In this document: piece after piece, positions 32,636 to 41,617 of the stretch | How the letters are laid out: each line of letters starts with the position of its first letter | Numbering within the stretch: position 1 is the stretch's first letter | Assembly (NCBI GenBank): GCA_009909085.1 | Contig: JAAANX010000033.1 | Coordinates: forward strand, 1-64,000 | DNA length: 64,000 bases | Reading direction: 5' to 3' | Source of the DNA: Cyanobacteria bacterium GSL.Bin1 | GTDB lineage: Bacteria > Cyanobacteriota > Cyanobacteriia > Cyanobacteriales > Rubidibacteraceae | Position numbers and translations under genes: made by a program | Notes under the pieces: model-generated | Databases searched by the model: none | Told to the model about the DNA's origin: nothing | Seen by the model: only the letters and a program-made list of their open reading frames with translations

Positions 32636-34000
32636 ATGAAAACCCTAATCGAGAATCAACCCATTACCTTTGAAACTGCCTTAACCATTGTTGATGCCAC
32701 AGTTTTTTCTCAGGTGTCTCGCCATTTAAAGAATATTGAAATTGAAGTTTTGCGGGGGGCTTGGTACGGTAAAACCTATGATGACATTGCCTTAGAAAGT
32801 GGGTACGCACCGGAATATATTAAGCATGATGTGGGTCCCAAGTTATGGAAAATTCTCTCAGCTAGTTTTGGGGAAAAAGTGAGTAAAACCAGCTTAATTG
32901 CCCTCTTAGCCAGCAAAGCCCAAGCGAATCCCCCTCTCTCACAACAGTCCTCTCCTCTCACTGACGCTGTAACCCCAAGCCAGTCTCTAGATGGACCGAT
33001 TCCTCTCCGTTCTGCCTTTTATATCGAGCGTCCTGCCGTAGAAACGCGTTGCTACAGCGAAATTACCAAATCAGGCATCCTCATTCGCATTAAAGCTCCC
33101 GCTCAGATGGGTAAAACGTCTTTGATGGTCAGAATTCTTGCGGCGGCTAAAGAAGCCTCATCAGAAGTGGCGACGGTTGCTTTAAATTTACAACAAGCCG
33201 ATCGCGCTGTTTTTCAAGATTTAGATCAATTTCTGCGTTGGTTTTGTGCAGCGATTACGCGCAAATTGCAATTGCCCTATCAAGTCAGTGATTACTGGAG
33301 TGAAACGTTTGGCAGTAAAAGTAACTGCACGGCTTATTTTGAAGACTGCATTCTCCCTCATCTCAATAGCAAGTTTGTTTTGGCTTTGGATAAAGTTGAT
33401 GAAGTCTTTGCTCATCCCGAAATTGCCGATGATTTTTTTAGTCTGTTACGCTCTTGGTATGAAGAAGCCTCTTATGGCGAAAGCGGCAATCCCCTGTGGC
33501 AGAATTTGTGTTTAATGATTGTCCATTCCACAGATGTTTACATTCCCTTAGATATTAACAAGTCGCCCTTTAACGTTGGCTTGCCCATTGAACTCGAACC
33601 CTTCAACGGCAGCCAAGCCATTGCCTTAGCGCAACGCTATCAACTCAATTTCACCGAAGCCGAGTGTCAGTCATTGATGGCACTGATTGCCGGACATCCC
33701 TACTTATTACAACAAGCCTTCTTTCATTTATCCCAAGGACTGGATTTGTCTCAGTTTCTCGAAACAGCAACCACAGATGCAGGGATTTATGGTCATCATT
33801 TGCATCGGCACCGGGAACTGTTGCAAGCTCATCCTGCTCTTTTAGAGGCTTATCAAGAGGTGGTGCATAGTACAGCGCCGGTGGAATTAGAGCAAGCAGT
33901 TGCCTTTAAATTACAAAGTTTGGGCTTGGTTAAATTTCAAGGGAATTGTGTTCTGCCTAGTTGCCAGTTGTATCAAGCCTATTTTCGCGATCGCGTGTAA
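32636..34000 (+). CDS. AAA-like (AAA_35) ATPase with vMAP-type N-terminal domain
   Basis: 454 aa from the ATG giving MKTLIENQPITFETALTIVD; a TTG 12 codons upstream is possible. The N-terminal 95 residues form a winged-helix-like domain (VLRGAWYGKTYDDIALESGY) found on cyanobacterial AAA-like and vWA-MoxR-associated proteins. The P-loop is KAPAQMGKTSLMVRIL (near 155) and the Walker-B-like segment is FVLALDKVDEVF (near 245), then LTDVYI-type sensor residues (MIVHSTDVYIPL). Relatives occur in signalling and conflict systems in filamentous and unicellular cyanobacteria. No effector domain is attached and no obvious partner is adjacent. Confidence 0.85.
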   Translation: MKTLIENQPITFETALTIVDATVFSQVSRHLKNIEIEVLRGAWYGKTYDDIALESGYAPEYIKHDVGPKLWKILSASFGEKVSKTSLIALLASKAQANPPLSQQSSPLTDAVTPSQSLDGPIPLRSAFYIERPAVETRCYSEITKSGILIRIKAPAQMGKTSLMVRILAAAKEASSEVATVALNLQQADRAVFQDLDQFLRWFCAAITRKLQLPYQVSDYWSETFGSKSNCTAYFEDCILPHLNSKFVLALDKVDEVFAHPEIADDFFSLLRSWYEEASYGESGNPLWQNLCLMIVHSTDVYIPLDINKSPFNVGLPIELEPFNGSQAIALAQRYQLNFTEAECQSLMALIAGHPYLLQQAFFHLSQGLDLSQFLETATTDAGIYGHHLHRHRELLQAHPALLEAYQEVVHSTAPVELEQAVAFKLQSLGLVKFQGNCVLPSCQLYQAYFRDRV

Positions 34001-34015
34001 ATATCACCCCAAGGC

Positions 34016-34381
34016 TTAACCCATAGAAAAATTCTGCACCGCTGTAATCAATTCTGGAACCGCAGTGGCTGACCAATTCCCTTCTGCGCCACGCCCCGTT
34101 TGGAGAATCAAGCGCAGGGAAAAGGAATGGGGATAGCCTTCCACTTCTAGCCAAACTTGGTCTGATTCCGCTTCGCACGCAATTCTCTCTTCCTCAACCA
34201 ATTCTTGCGCCATAGTTTCCATGGTGGTCGCCAGTTGCAATAATAAGCGACAAAAATCCTGAAATTCTGTTGTCGTTAATTCAATCGCCCATTCATCACT
34301 ACCGACTAAGCCTTTATAGGTGGTGGCATAAGGATTCCAACCCAGCCGCCAACCCGGTGCTTTTTTCAGAATGCGATCCAT
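34016..34381 (-). CDS. DUF1818 family protein
   Basis: A 121-aa cyanobacterial DUF1818 protein: KKAPGWRLGWNP, KGLVGSDEWAIELTTTEFQDFCRLL split over the central helix, and GAEGNWSATAVPEL near the end. The Trp-rich beta/alpha pattern is characteristic. The function is unknown. It precedes rpoZ in the opposite reading order on the same strand, 72 bp downstream of rpoZ, so it may share a transcript with it. Confidence 0.85.
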   Translation of the reverse strand: MDRILKKAPGWRLGWNPYATTYKGLVGSDEWAIELTTTEFQDFCRLLLQLATTMETMAQELVEEERIACEAESDQVWLEVEGYPHSFSLRLILQTGRGAEGNWSATAVPELITAVQNFSMG

Positions 34382-34453
34382 GGTTTAAATTCATCTCTTT
34401 ACTCAGAACCGATCACGAGCGTTAGCGCGATCGGCTCTTTCCCCAAATGATTA

Positions 34454-34687
34454 TTACTCCCCAATAATTTCCGGTTGAGTCAGTTCATCCGACATTTCAA
34501 TAATGGCACGGATGGGAGGCGTCATTAAGGGATCTTCGAGATTGTCTTGCGCTTTATCTTCACTACGACGACGCTTGGCGCGTTTTGCCACTTGCACCGT
34601 AATCCGATAGCGATTGGACGCAGCATTCATTAACTGTTCAGCCCGTTGGACAATCTCATCCGAGTTAAAAGAGGAACGTTTATACAT
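34454..34687 (-). CDS. rpoZ: DNA-directed RNA polymerase omega subunit
   Basis: 77 aa. It assists RNA polymerase assembly by latching the beta-prime subunit. The cyanobacterial form is recognised by [18 protein letters not shown] and [16 protein letters not shown], which contain the conserved contacts to beta-prime, and an acidic C-terminal tail ([20 protein letters not shown]). The length is typical. It lies between ftsY and DUF1818 genes on the same strand, with a 74-bp gap on the ftsY side. Confidence 0.93.
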   Translation of the reverse strand: MYKRSSFNSDEIVQRAEQLMNAASNRYRITVQVAKRAKRRRSEDKAQDNLEDPLMTPPIRAIIEMSDELTQPEIIGE

Positions 34688-34761
34688 TCTTAGAGTAGTT
34701 CAGCCGATTTGCTAAGCGTGATAACACATCTATCAGGATAACGTATTCCCCAAGAGAGACC

Positions 34762-36114
34762 TTAGCTTAACAGGGCTTCAGCAAACTCATAACTGGAAAA
34801 GGGACGTAAATCTTCAATGCCTTCACCGGCACCAACAAAGCGAATGGGAAGATTGAGTTGTTTGGAAATCGCTAGGGCGACCCCCCCTTTAGAACTACCA
34901 TCCAGTTTAGTCAAAACCACACCGCTTAAACGGGCGACTTCGGTAAAGGCTTCCGCTTGCTTCAACCCATTTTGCCCTAAGCTAGCATCAATGACCAGGA
35001 GCGATTCAATCTTGGCATCAGGGGCTTTTTTGTCAATGACTTTGCGGATTTTGCTCAACTCTTCCATCAAGTTTTTCTTGTTTTGTAAGCGCCCAGCGGT
35101 GTCTACTAAGAGCAGTTCTGTGCCTTTATTTTGGGCTTTAGTTATGGCATCGTACACCACCGCTGCGGGATCGGTATTTTTTCCCGGATTTGCAACGACT
35201 TCAGTATTGGCGCGATCGCCCCAAGCTTTGACTTGTTCCACTGCTGCCGCCCGGAAGGTATCGGCTGCGGCAATCAGACAGCGATAATCCGATTTTTGAC
35301 CGAGATGAGCCAGTTTACCAATGGTGGTGGTTTTTCCTGCCCCATTCACACCTGTAATTAACCAGATATTGAGCTGGTCTTTTTCTGGGGCAAAGGTGAC
35401 GGGGGTATCTTTATTTTGGAACGGACGTTCTAGAATGTCTTGGACAATTTCTTTTAAATACGCGATCGCGCTCTCTAACGGTAACGCTTCTTCGCGCATT
35501 TTCGCCTGTAAGGTTTCGATGATGTAATCTGTCGCTTCAATCCCCACATCCGCTTGCAGCAGCAGGGCTTCAATTTCCATTACTGCATCATCATTGAGGG
35601 GTCCTTTTCCAACCGCTGCTTTTAATTGATTGAGGAAATTACGGCGCGTTTTCCCTAACCCCCTCCGCAACTGTTTTAACCAGCTAATTTCTTCTTCTGA
35701 AATGTCTTCCGGTTTCCGCCCTTGATTAGCTAGCACTTGTGCTGACCAAGTGGTTTCTTCATCTTCCTCACTGACAGGGGCTGCAGCAACGGGTTCCGGT
35801 TCCGGCTCAGGTTTTGGTTCTGGTTCTGGCGTATCGTCGATCGCGCTTTCTTTGAGCTTCTCCAATCCTCCTGATTGTTGCAACCAAGTGGGAGTGGCAG
35901 CGGAGGCGCTACTGGTTTCCTCACTGGCAACCGGAGATTCCTCCACCTCAGTCGGGGTTTCTTCTGTTGCGACTTCTTGTGTTTCCTCTGTATTTAACGC
36001 CGGTTCCTCTGAGGAAACTTCTTCTTGTTCTGACGCTGTTTCTGACGAAACATCAGATTGAGAGGTTTGTTCCTCTTGTTCATTAAATTGACGACGAAAC
36101 CAGTTAAAAACCAT
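34762..36114 (-). CDS. ftsY: Signal recognition particle receptor FtsY
   Basis: SRP receptor GTPase that docks ribosome-nascent chains at the membrane, 450 aa from the ATG giving MVFNWFRRQF, chosen because GGAGGTG lies 5 nt upstream. An acidic Glu/Thr/Ser-rich A domain (about 10-130) precedes the NG domain: GVNGAGKTTTIGKLAH (G1, near 265), AADTFRAAAVEQ, LLVDTAGRLQNK (G3), VVLTKLDGSSKGG (G4) and GAGEGIEDLRPF. The acidic domain is typical for this protein. It is 24 bp downstream of nusB, so the two form an operon. Confidence 0.96.
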   Translation of the reverse strand: MVFNWFRRQFNEQEEQTSQSDVSSETASEQEEVSSEEPALNTEETQEVATEETPTEVEESPVASEETSSASAATPTWLQQSGGLEKLKESAIDDTPEPEPKPEPEPEPVAAAPVSEEDEETTWSAQVLANQGRKPEDISEEEISWLKQLRRGLGKTRRNFLNQLKAAVGKGPLNDDAVMEIEALLLQADVGIEATDYIIETLQAKMREEALPLESAIAYLKEIVQDILERPFQNKDTPVTFAPEKDQLNIWLITGVNGAGKTTTIGKLAHLGQKSDYRCLIAAADTFRAAAVEQVKAWGDRANTEVVANPGKNTDPAAVVYDAITKAQNKGTELLLVDTAGRLQNKKNLMEELSKIRKVIDKKAPDAKIESLLVIDASLGQNGLKQAEAFTEVARLSGVVLTKLDGSSKGGVALAISKQLNLPIRFVGAGEGIEDLRPFSSYEFAEALLS

Positions 36115-36138
36115 GACACCTCCAAGATTGCTCATTCA

Positions 36139-36783
36139 TCAAGCGCGAGCCGATGACGAGGGTAACTCTAAATTTTTGCTCACGCGCCGTAAAACACCAT
36201 TAATAAAACGATACCCTTCTTCATCAGAATACCGTTTTCCTAACTCCACTGCTTCATTGATTGCAATTTGTACCGGCGTCTCTAAAAAGACCATTTCTGC
36301 AACGGCAATTCGTAGCAGCGAGCGGTCAATTTTCGGGAGGCGATCAAAATTCCAATCCACTAGAGAAGCCCGAATGGCATCATCAATTTCCTGGCGATGC
36401 TCAACAATCGTGGTTAACAGTTGCAGGGTATAGTCCCGTACTTCTTGTAAATTGGCAATGTAGAGAAATTCTGGTAATTCCACAGCATATCCCAGACGAT
36501 TGATCGCCGTTTGGGTTAAGTCAACCGCATCCGAAACCATCGTCTTGGCACTATTCATTGTTGTGGCGCGGGTTTCACTACTCAGTAAGCGATCTCGCCC
36601 TCGCTTTAACTCTTGTGCCGCATTTTCAATGGCTTCTTCAACTTCATGAGTCAGCGTGCGAATGGCAGCGAGTACAATGCTATGTAACTCTTGCTGAGAA
36701 ATTTTTTCGGGGTCTTTCCCCATTTGACCTTGACTTAAGAGAGCCAGCTCGCGGGCGACCCGACGCGGTTGTTTTCGTTTCAT
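36139..36783 (-). CDS. nusB: Transcription antitermination factor NusB
   Basis: 214 aa. It binds boxA RNA with S10 in rRNA antitermination. The N-terminus KRKQPRRVARELALLSQGQ is the RNA-binding arginine-rich helix; the C-terminal half has DWNFDRLPKIDRSLLRIAVAEM and INEAVELGKRYSDEEGYRFING, split between helices. It is longer than the 140-aa E. coli protein by an insertion of about 60 residues in the middle (GRDRLLSSETRATTMNSAKT), common in cyanobacteria. It is the first gene of nusB-ftsY. Confidence 0.94.
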   Translation of the reverse strand: MKRKQPRRVARELALLSQGQMGKDPEKISQQELHSIVLAAIRTLTHEVEEAIENAAQELKRGRDRLLSSETRATTMNSAKTMVSDAVDLTQTAINRLGYAVELPEFLYIANLQEVRDYTLQLLTTIVEHRQEIDDAIRASLVDWNFDRLPKIDRSLLRIAVAEMVFLETPVQIAINEAVELGKRYSDEEGYRFINGVLRRVSKNLELPSSSARA

Positions 36784-36847
36784 CTCAATTTAGGCACATT
36801 CTTGCTGAATTGTATTTAAAAGCATAGCAGTGACAAAGTCTTTCCTC

Positions 36848-36889
36848 ATCTTCGCTCCTGGCTTGAGGGGAAGATGATCGTCCTGATCA
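36848..36889. repeat. Inverted repeats upstream of nusB
   Basis: CATCTTC (36848-36854) and GAAGATG (about 36868-36875) form a stem with an inner CTC/GAG. ATGATC-GTCCT-GATCAT (36873-36889) is a perfect 6-bp inverted repeat overlapping its right arm. They may belong to the nusB promoter region; no role is proven. The rest of 36784-37024 shows no gene. Confidence 0.35.
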
Positions 36890-37024
36890 TACTGCTGCGA
36901 TGAGATGAATTGAAAAATATTGTGTTTTTAAACGATGATTCGGCAATCAAGCGCAAAAAGAGGGATGCCATCGCTGCGATTGCCTGCCTTTGTGAATAAG
37001 CAGCGATGGTAATTCTGACCCCAA

Positions 37025-37528
37025 TTAATTCTGCTTAACATCGACGTGAGTTTTGATCGCTTGCCAAATTGACAAGACTCCTTCCAACCAACCTTGGGCA
37101 AACGTAATCCGACTTTGAGGATCAACTTCCAATAAATGAGCGAAATCGGGGTCATGAAGCCGTGCTTGCTCTGGATATTCCTTCAGGTCGAGAAAACTCC
37201 ATAAATAGTCGAGGACATCTTCATCGAGTGCTTCCGCGAGAGAGCTCACCCGTTCAAAGTGCTGGTAATCTTTGTAGGAGAGTTTTGAACTGGAGCGAAT
37301 TCCGAGTTCAAATCCTTCTTGATGGACTTTGTTGAGAAGGACATTTTTTTCAACCCGTAGCCGTTCGACTAAATTCTCTTGTCCTTGCGCTTGTTGTTTG
37401 AGTTCTTCACAAGTAATAGCCATTTCTAAAGCCTCCTGGCAAATCGAAGAAATATTGAAGTTGTGTTTGACAGCTTGCAGCCGTTCAAATAATTCATCAG
37501 GAACGGCGATGGTGACTCTGTGGCTCAC
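37025..37528 (-). CDS. Ribbon-helix-helix-like regulator, 167 aa
   Basis: Start at GTG 37528 (VSHRVTIAVPDELFERLQ), chosen because AAGGAG lies 6 nt upstream; a longer frame to 37585 lacks such a site. The N-terminal 45 residues resemble a CopG/Arc-type ribbon-helix-helix DNA-binding motif: the strand RVTIAVP and helix DELFERLQAVKHNFNIS-SICQEALEMAI. A coiled-coil segment (46-75) and an unrecognised C-terminal part with VLDYLWSFLDLKEYPEQA and FAQGWLEGVLSIWQAIKTHVD follow. No toxin gene is adjacent. Three spaced copies of a palindromic decamer upstream suggest autoregulation. Confidence 0.7.
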   Translation of the reverse strand: MSHRVTIAVPDELFERLQAVKHNFNISSICQEALEMAITCEELKQQAQGQENLVERLRVEKNVLLNKVHQEGFELGIRSSSKLSYKDYQHFERVSSLAEALDEDVLDYLWSFLDLKEYPEQARLHDPDFAHLLEVDPQSRITFAQGWLEGVLSIWQAIKTHVDVKQN

Positions 37529-37573
37529 AACTTTCTCCTTAAATCTGTGTACTCTTATACAATAACCTAAATA

Positions 37574-37642
37574 ATTACATAACAACTGGGAATGATAGAT
37601 TTTGTTACATAATTTACAGATTTTAGTTGAATGTTATGTAAC
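37574..37642. promoter_or_regulatory. Three decamer sites at ~30-bp spacing (candidate operators)
   Basis: ATTACATAAC (37574-37583), GTTACATAAT (37604-37613) and GTTATGTAAC (37633-37642); the last is the reverse complement of GTTACATAAC. Start-to-start spacings are 30 and 29 bp, about three helical turns. They lie 46-114 bp upstream of the ribbon-helix-helix-like gene. Binding by that protein is inferred from position. Confidence 0.5.
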
Positions 37643-37789
37643 TGCGGATTGAGATCGAGAGAATGCGGTTATCAAGGCATACAAGTTTGGAATACCCAAA
37701 ATTGGGATGATGATCCCGAACTGATTGCCGTCCCTTCTGGCAGAATCGCGATTAGCTGCAAGTAGCGGGAAAGATATTGTGGTGTGGGA

Positions 37790-38069
37790 ACAAACTCAAA
37801 AGGTGCGGAATGCATCTTCACTGCGTCGCTTCAGGCCGCTTTCCAGCTTGAATTCAATTCAAGGTGGGTCGGCAGTTTCTTCGACCAGATGCGTCTAAAT
37901 CCTCCTGTTATTTGTTGCCACTATCCCCCCCCACAGGACTCATTAAAATTAATTCTCCTGTTGGTGTTCATTCCATTGGTACATTTGGATTTGCCATGCA
38001 AAGCTGATCAAACTGTTCATCGCTCAAATGCACCGGTTTGATATCTAGAGTAAGGGGAAGCGTCCACAT
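37790..38069 (-). pseudogene. Decayed Uma2 family gene
   Basis: On the minus strand an ATG at 38069, preceded by AAGGTGG, opens a frame with the family N-terminus DIKPVHLSDEQFDQLCMANP. It then meets TGA where relatives read Arg (NVPME-stop-TPTGEL), continues as LILMSPVGGDSGN and meets TAA. After a frameshift, FKLESGLKRRSEDAF matches the next family motif (FKLxxGxxRSPDA). So there are two stops and at least one frameshift. Only the N-terminal half remains. An intact Uma2 gene lies at 13852. The plus strand at about 37670-37790 may hold an even older WD40-like scrap (GIQVWNTQNW, then GKDIVVWE in another frame). Confidence 0.72.
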
Positions 38070-38142
38070 AACAGTACCACCTTACCAATTAGGTTAATTA
38101 GAACCCAGTGAAACTGAAAACAATTATAGATTAAATCATTTA

Positions 38143-38213
<71 letters not shown>

Positions 38214-38325
38214 GCCCTTTTTATTCGCTCTACTAGGTTAGCACAACCGATTCCCCTTAGCAAGCTCTCGGAAAAATTGGTTATAGTATGGCTGTCATTT
38301 CCTCTCTAACACTGGCTAACCAAAG

Positions 38326-38997
38326 ATGATTGAAGCTTACCATTGGCAAGAACAAGTTTTCCCTTGGTCTCATTATCGAGAGCTAGCCTCAACGAATCAT
38401 ACGGCTTGGCAACTCTTAGAAAAGGGACACTCCTCTCCTTTAATTGTCACGGCTGACCAGCAAACTGCAGGCAAAGGACAATGGGGAAGGCAATGGGCAT
38501 CAGCAGCAGGGGGACTTTATTTATCTTTACTACTGACTCCACAAATGAAAGTCGAACAACCGTCTCATCTCACAATTGCTAGTGTATTTGGGGTGACAGA
38601 ACTTCTCAACTGCTATCAAATTCCAGTGCAAATTAAATGGTTAAATGATATTTTCCTAGAGCGGAAAAAATTAGGAGGCGTTTTAACAGAAACTCGCATT
38701 CACAATCAACAACTGAAAGCCGTTGTAATTGGTATTGGCATTAATTGGAGTAATCCAGTTCCTGAGAGAGGAATCGCCTTAAAAGATTATCTAAATGAAA
38801 ATAAAATCACAGCAAATCTTAATTTATCTCCCAGTTTAAAGAGGGAATTGATGGTTTCCTACTTGCCAGTGCAACTAACTGATTTAACGGATTTAAAGTA
38901 TATTATTCTGGCTGGTTTACTATGGGGCTACCAATGTTACTCTCAAGCAGGACTGAGGGAAATTTTACCTCAATATGAAGCCCGGCTTCTCAGTTGA
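38326..38997 (+). CDS. birA: Biotin--[acetyl-CoA-carboxylase] ligase
   Basis: Attaches biotin to the carboxyl carrier protein of acetyl-CoA carboxylase via biotinyl-AMP. It has 223 aa. Motifs: STNHTAWQLL, TADQQTAGKGQWGRQW (the GxGxxGRxW-type biotinyl-AMP loop), GGLYLSLLL, IKWLNDIFLERKKLGGVLTE (catalytic Lys) and VVIGIGINWSN. It lacks the N-terminal helix-turn-helix of E. coli BirA, so it is a ligase without repressor function. lysS follows 162 bp later with a TACTATAATAG promoter-like box between. Confidence 0.93.
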   Translation: MIEAYHWQEQVFPWSHYRELASTNHTAWQLLEKGHSSPLIVTADQQTAGKGQWGRQWASAAGGLYLSLLLTPQMKVEQPSHLTIASVFGVTELLNCYQIPVQIKWLNDIFLERKKLGGVLTETRIHNQQLKAVVIGIGINWSNPVPERGIALKDYLNENKITANLNLSPSLKRELMVSYLPVQLTDLTDLKYIILAGLLWGYQCYSQAGLREILPQYEARLLS

Positions 38998-39159
38998 GGC
39001 TACCTTTAGATCCTCATGCTACGAAACGAACAGGGATCTACTATAATAGGCTGTGCTGTTGTTTCAGTCTTGGTGCTACCGCTAGACGGTGCAGCTTTCT
39101 TGCTCGGTTCTGTAGACCAGCGTTGTTCGTTTTTCAGTGTTTATTATTGATTATTGAGT

Positions 39160-40722
39160 ATGTCCTCCTCTCCAGAAAAAAACAATCAACAAAGTGCTTC
39201 TAGTCTAAAGGATATTCGGGCTACGCGCATTCAAAAAGCAGAAGCCCTAAAAGAAGAAGGACTCAATCCCTTTGGCTATAAGTGGGACGTTACCCATCAT
39301 GCAGGAGAATTGCAGCAGCAGTATGTTGACTTAGAAAATGGAGAAGAAGCGGCAGTAGAAGTTTCAATTGCAGGACGAATTACTGCTCGTCGGGTCTTTG
39401 GAAAACTCGCCTTTTTTACATTACAAGATGAAACAGGGACAATTCAACTTTATTTAGATAAAAAGCGCATCACTGCTGCAATGCCTCATCTGGATAATGC
39501 GTTTAATTTGCTTAAAAAGCAAACTGATGCCGGTGATTTTTTAGGGGTTAAAGGAACGCTTAAGCGGACAGATAAGGGAGAACTCTCAGTCAATGTCAGT
39601 GAATATGATATTCTGACTAAATCGTTACTGCCGCTTCCGGATAAATGGCATGGGTTAACGGATACAGAAAAACGATATCGTCAGCGCTATGTGGACTTAA
39701 TTGTCAACCCGAATGTGCGGGAAACATTTCGGAAACGAGCAAAAATTATTGCTGCAATTCGCCGCTATTTGGAAGGCAATGATTTCTTAGAAATTGAAAC
39801 TCCTGTTTTACAAGCAGAAGCGGGGGGGGCAGATGCGCGTCCGTTTGTCACCTATCATAATACTTTAGAGATGGATTTGTATCTGAGAATTGCAACCGAA
39901 CTTCATCTCAAACGCTTAATTGTGGGTGGGTTTGAACGGGTTTTTGAACTCGGTCGAATTTTTAGAAACGAAGGAATTTCAACTCGTCATAACCCGGAGT
40001 TTACTTCGATTGAAGTGTATCAAGCTTATGCCGATTATTATGACATGATGACCCTTACTGAAAATATTATCACCTGTGCTGCGAATGAAGTTTTAGGGTC
40101 ATTAATTTTGTATTATCAGGGAGAAACGATTGATTTAAATTCCCCTTGGAAACGGGCAACAATGCACGAATTAATTCAAGAAAAAACAGGGATTAATTTT
40201 AATCAGTTTCATGAGTTTACTGAAGCTAAAAAAGCAGTAGAAGAAGCAGGAATTGAGGTGCCAGAAGAGTGTCAATCTTTAGGAAAGCTCTTAAATGAAG
40301 TCTTTGAACAAAAGGTAGAAGCAACCTTAATTCAGCCGACCTTTGTTCTTGATTTTCCTAAGGAAATTTCTCCTTTAGCAAAGCCTCACCGTTCTAAGGA
40401 AGGATTAGTGGAACGGTTTGAGTTATTTGTCGCGGGACGAGAAATGGCAAATAGTTTTTCGGAGTTAACGGATCCTATTGATCAACGGGAACGTTTGGAA
40501 TTACAAGCTGAGAAAAAAGCAGCTGGGGATTTAGAAGCTCATAATGTAGATGAAGATTTTTTGACCGCTTTAGAGTATGGAATGCCCCCAACAGGAGGCT
40601 TAGGGATTGGCATTGACCGCTTAGTCATGTTATTAACGGATGCCCCGAGTATTCGGGATGTGATTGCCTTTCCCTTGCTCAAAGGAATGACGACAACCAG
40701 TACGGAGGAAGCAGAGAGCTAA
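39160..40722 (+). CDS. lysS: Lysine--tRNA ligase, class II
   Basis: 520 aa from the ATG giving [10 protein letters not shown]; a TTG two codons upstream is less likely. The OB-fold anticodon-binding domain (about 50-160) has [18 protein letters not shown] and [17 protein letters not shown]. The class II core follows: motif 1 near EVETPVLQ-type [21 protein letters not shown], motif 2 [20 protein letters not shown] (split over the loop), and motif 3 [14 protein letters not shown] methyltransferase gene begins 4 bp after the stop, so the two are co-transcribed. Confidence 0.96.
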   Translation: MSSSPEKNNQQSASSLKDIRATRIQKAEALKEEGLNPFGYKWDVTHHAGELQQQYVDLENGEEAAVEVSIAGRITARRVFGKLAFFTLQDETGTIQLYLDKKRITAAMPHLDNAFNLLKKQTDAGDFLGVKGTLKRTDKGELSVNVSEYDILTKSLLPLPDKWHGLTDTEKRYRQRYVDLIVNPNVRETFRKRAKIIAAIRRYLEGNDFLEIETPVLQAEAGGADARPFVTYHNTLEMDLYLRIATELHLKRLIVGGFERVFELGRIFRNEGISTRHNPEFTSIEVYQAYADYYDMMTLTENIITCAANEVLGSLILYYQGETIDLNSPWKRATMHELIQEKTGINFNQFHEFTEAKKAVEEAGIEVPEECQSLGKLLNEVFEQKVEATLIQPTFVLDFPKEISPLAKPHRSKEGLVERFELFVAGREMANSFSELTDPIDQRERLELQAEKKAAGDLEAHNVDEDFLTALEYGMPPTGGLGIGIDRLVMLLTDAPSIRDVIAFPLLKGMTTTSTEEAES

Positions 40723-40726
40723 ATTT

Positions 40727-41515
40727 GTGCTGACAAGTACCAAGAACCCCCTGATTAAAAATATTCGTAAACTTCATCAGAGTAAGTATCGCAAAGCACA
40801 AGGTCTGCTTTTGCTGGAAGGAACGAATTTGCTGGAAGCCGCTTGTGAGGCTAACTATCTTTTAGAAACAGTCTGCTATACCTCCTACTGGCAAGAAAAA
40901 CATCCTCAACTATGGGAAAAACTTGAGCAACAAGCACAGCGAATTGAATTAGTATCGCCAGAAGTACTCAGCGCGATCGCGCTGACCAAAACGCCGGATG
41001 GCATTATGGCTATTGCCCCCCGTTCGTTACCACCCCCTGTCGATCTTGCCAGCATCCAATTCGGGTTAATGGTGGAACAACTGCAAGATCCGGGCAATCT
41101 GGGAACCATTATTCGCACAGCAGCAGCTACCGGTGTGGATTGTCTCTGGGCGAGTGCCGATAGTGTAGAATTTGATCATCCGAAAGTCTTACGAGCATCG
41201 GTTGGGGCGTGGTTTCGCGTGCCAATGGCAGTGGAAACCGATATTCAGTCTTTGCTTGAACAATTCCCTGGACAAGTGGTGGCGACGGTTCCGACGGCTG
41301 AGAAAACCTATTGGGAAGTGGATTTTCAGCAACCGACGCTGATCTTGCTCGGTAATGAAGGTGCCGGTTTATCGTCAGACTTAACTTCTTTAGCGGACGA
41401 ATGGGTCAAAATTCCCTTAGAAGGGGGAGTTGAATCTTTAAATGCCGCGATCGCGGCGTCTCTCCTTTTATACGAAGCAAAACGACAAAGATGGGAAAAC
41501 GGGGAAACGGGGTAA
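40727..41515 (+). CDS. SpoU/TrmH family RNA 2'-O-methyltransferase
   Basis: 262 aa starting at GTG, 4 bp after lysS. A SAM-dependent ribose methyltransferase of the knotted SPOUT class. The N-terminal part is an RNA-binding L30e-like domain (LIKNIRKLHQSKYRKAQGLLLLEG). The catalytic domain carries motif 1 QLQDPGNLGTIIRTAAATG, motif 2 LILLGNEGAGLS and motif 3 IPLEGGVESLNAAIAASLLLYE. Target RNA (23S rRNA or tRNA) cannot be told from sequence. Coupling to lysS suggests translation-related co-regulation. Confidence 0.93.
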   Translation: MLTSTKNPLIKNIRKLHQSKYRKAQGLLLLEGTNLLEAACEANYLLETVCYTSYWQEKHPQLWEKLEQQAQRIELVSPEVLSAIALTKTPDGIMAIAPRSLPPPVDLASIQFGLMVEQLQDPGNLGTIIRTAAATGVDCLWASADSVEFDHPKVLRASVGAWFRVPMAVETDIQSLLEQFPGQVVATVPTAEKTYWEVDFQQPTLILLGNEGAGLSSDLTSLADEWVKIPLEGGVESLNAAIAASLLLYEAKRQRWENGETG

Positions 41516-41617
41516 GGGAGAGAGTTACTTTGAATAAGGCGATACTGATCGGTGGAAGTAGGGGAAAGGAGCAAGGGAAGAAGATATTCCCTTAAGAACT
41601 GATCTCCTAAAGCAACC

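Noticed and set aside
34454-34687. rpoZ as part of a stress operon with DUF1818
   Set aside because: Spacing is compatible with one transcript, but nothing in the sequence shows shared regulation.
37025-37528. Antitoxin of a toxin-antitoxin pair
   Set aside because: The ribbon-helix-helix resemblance fits, but no toxin-sized gene is adjacent on either side.
37784-38041. 85-codon plus-strand frame
   Set aside because: It is the reverse side of the dead Uma2 gene; the minus strand explains it.
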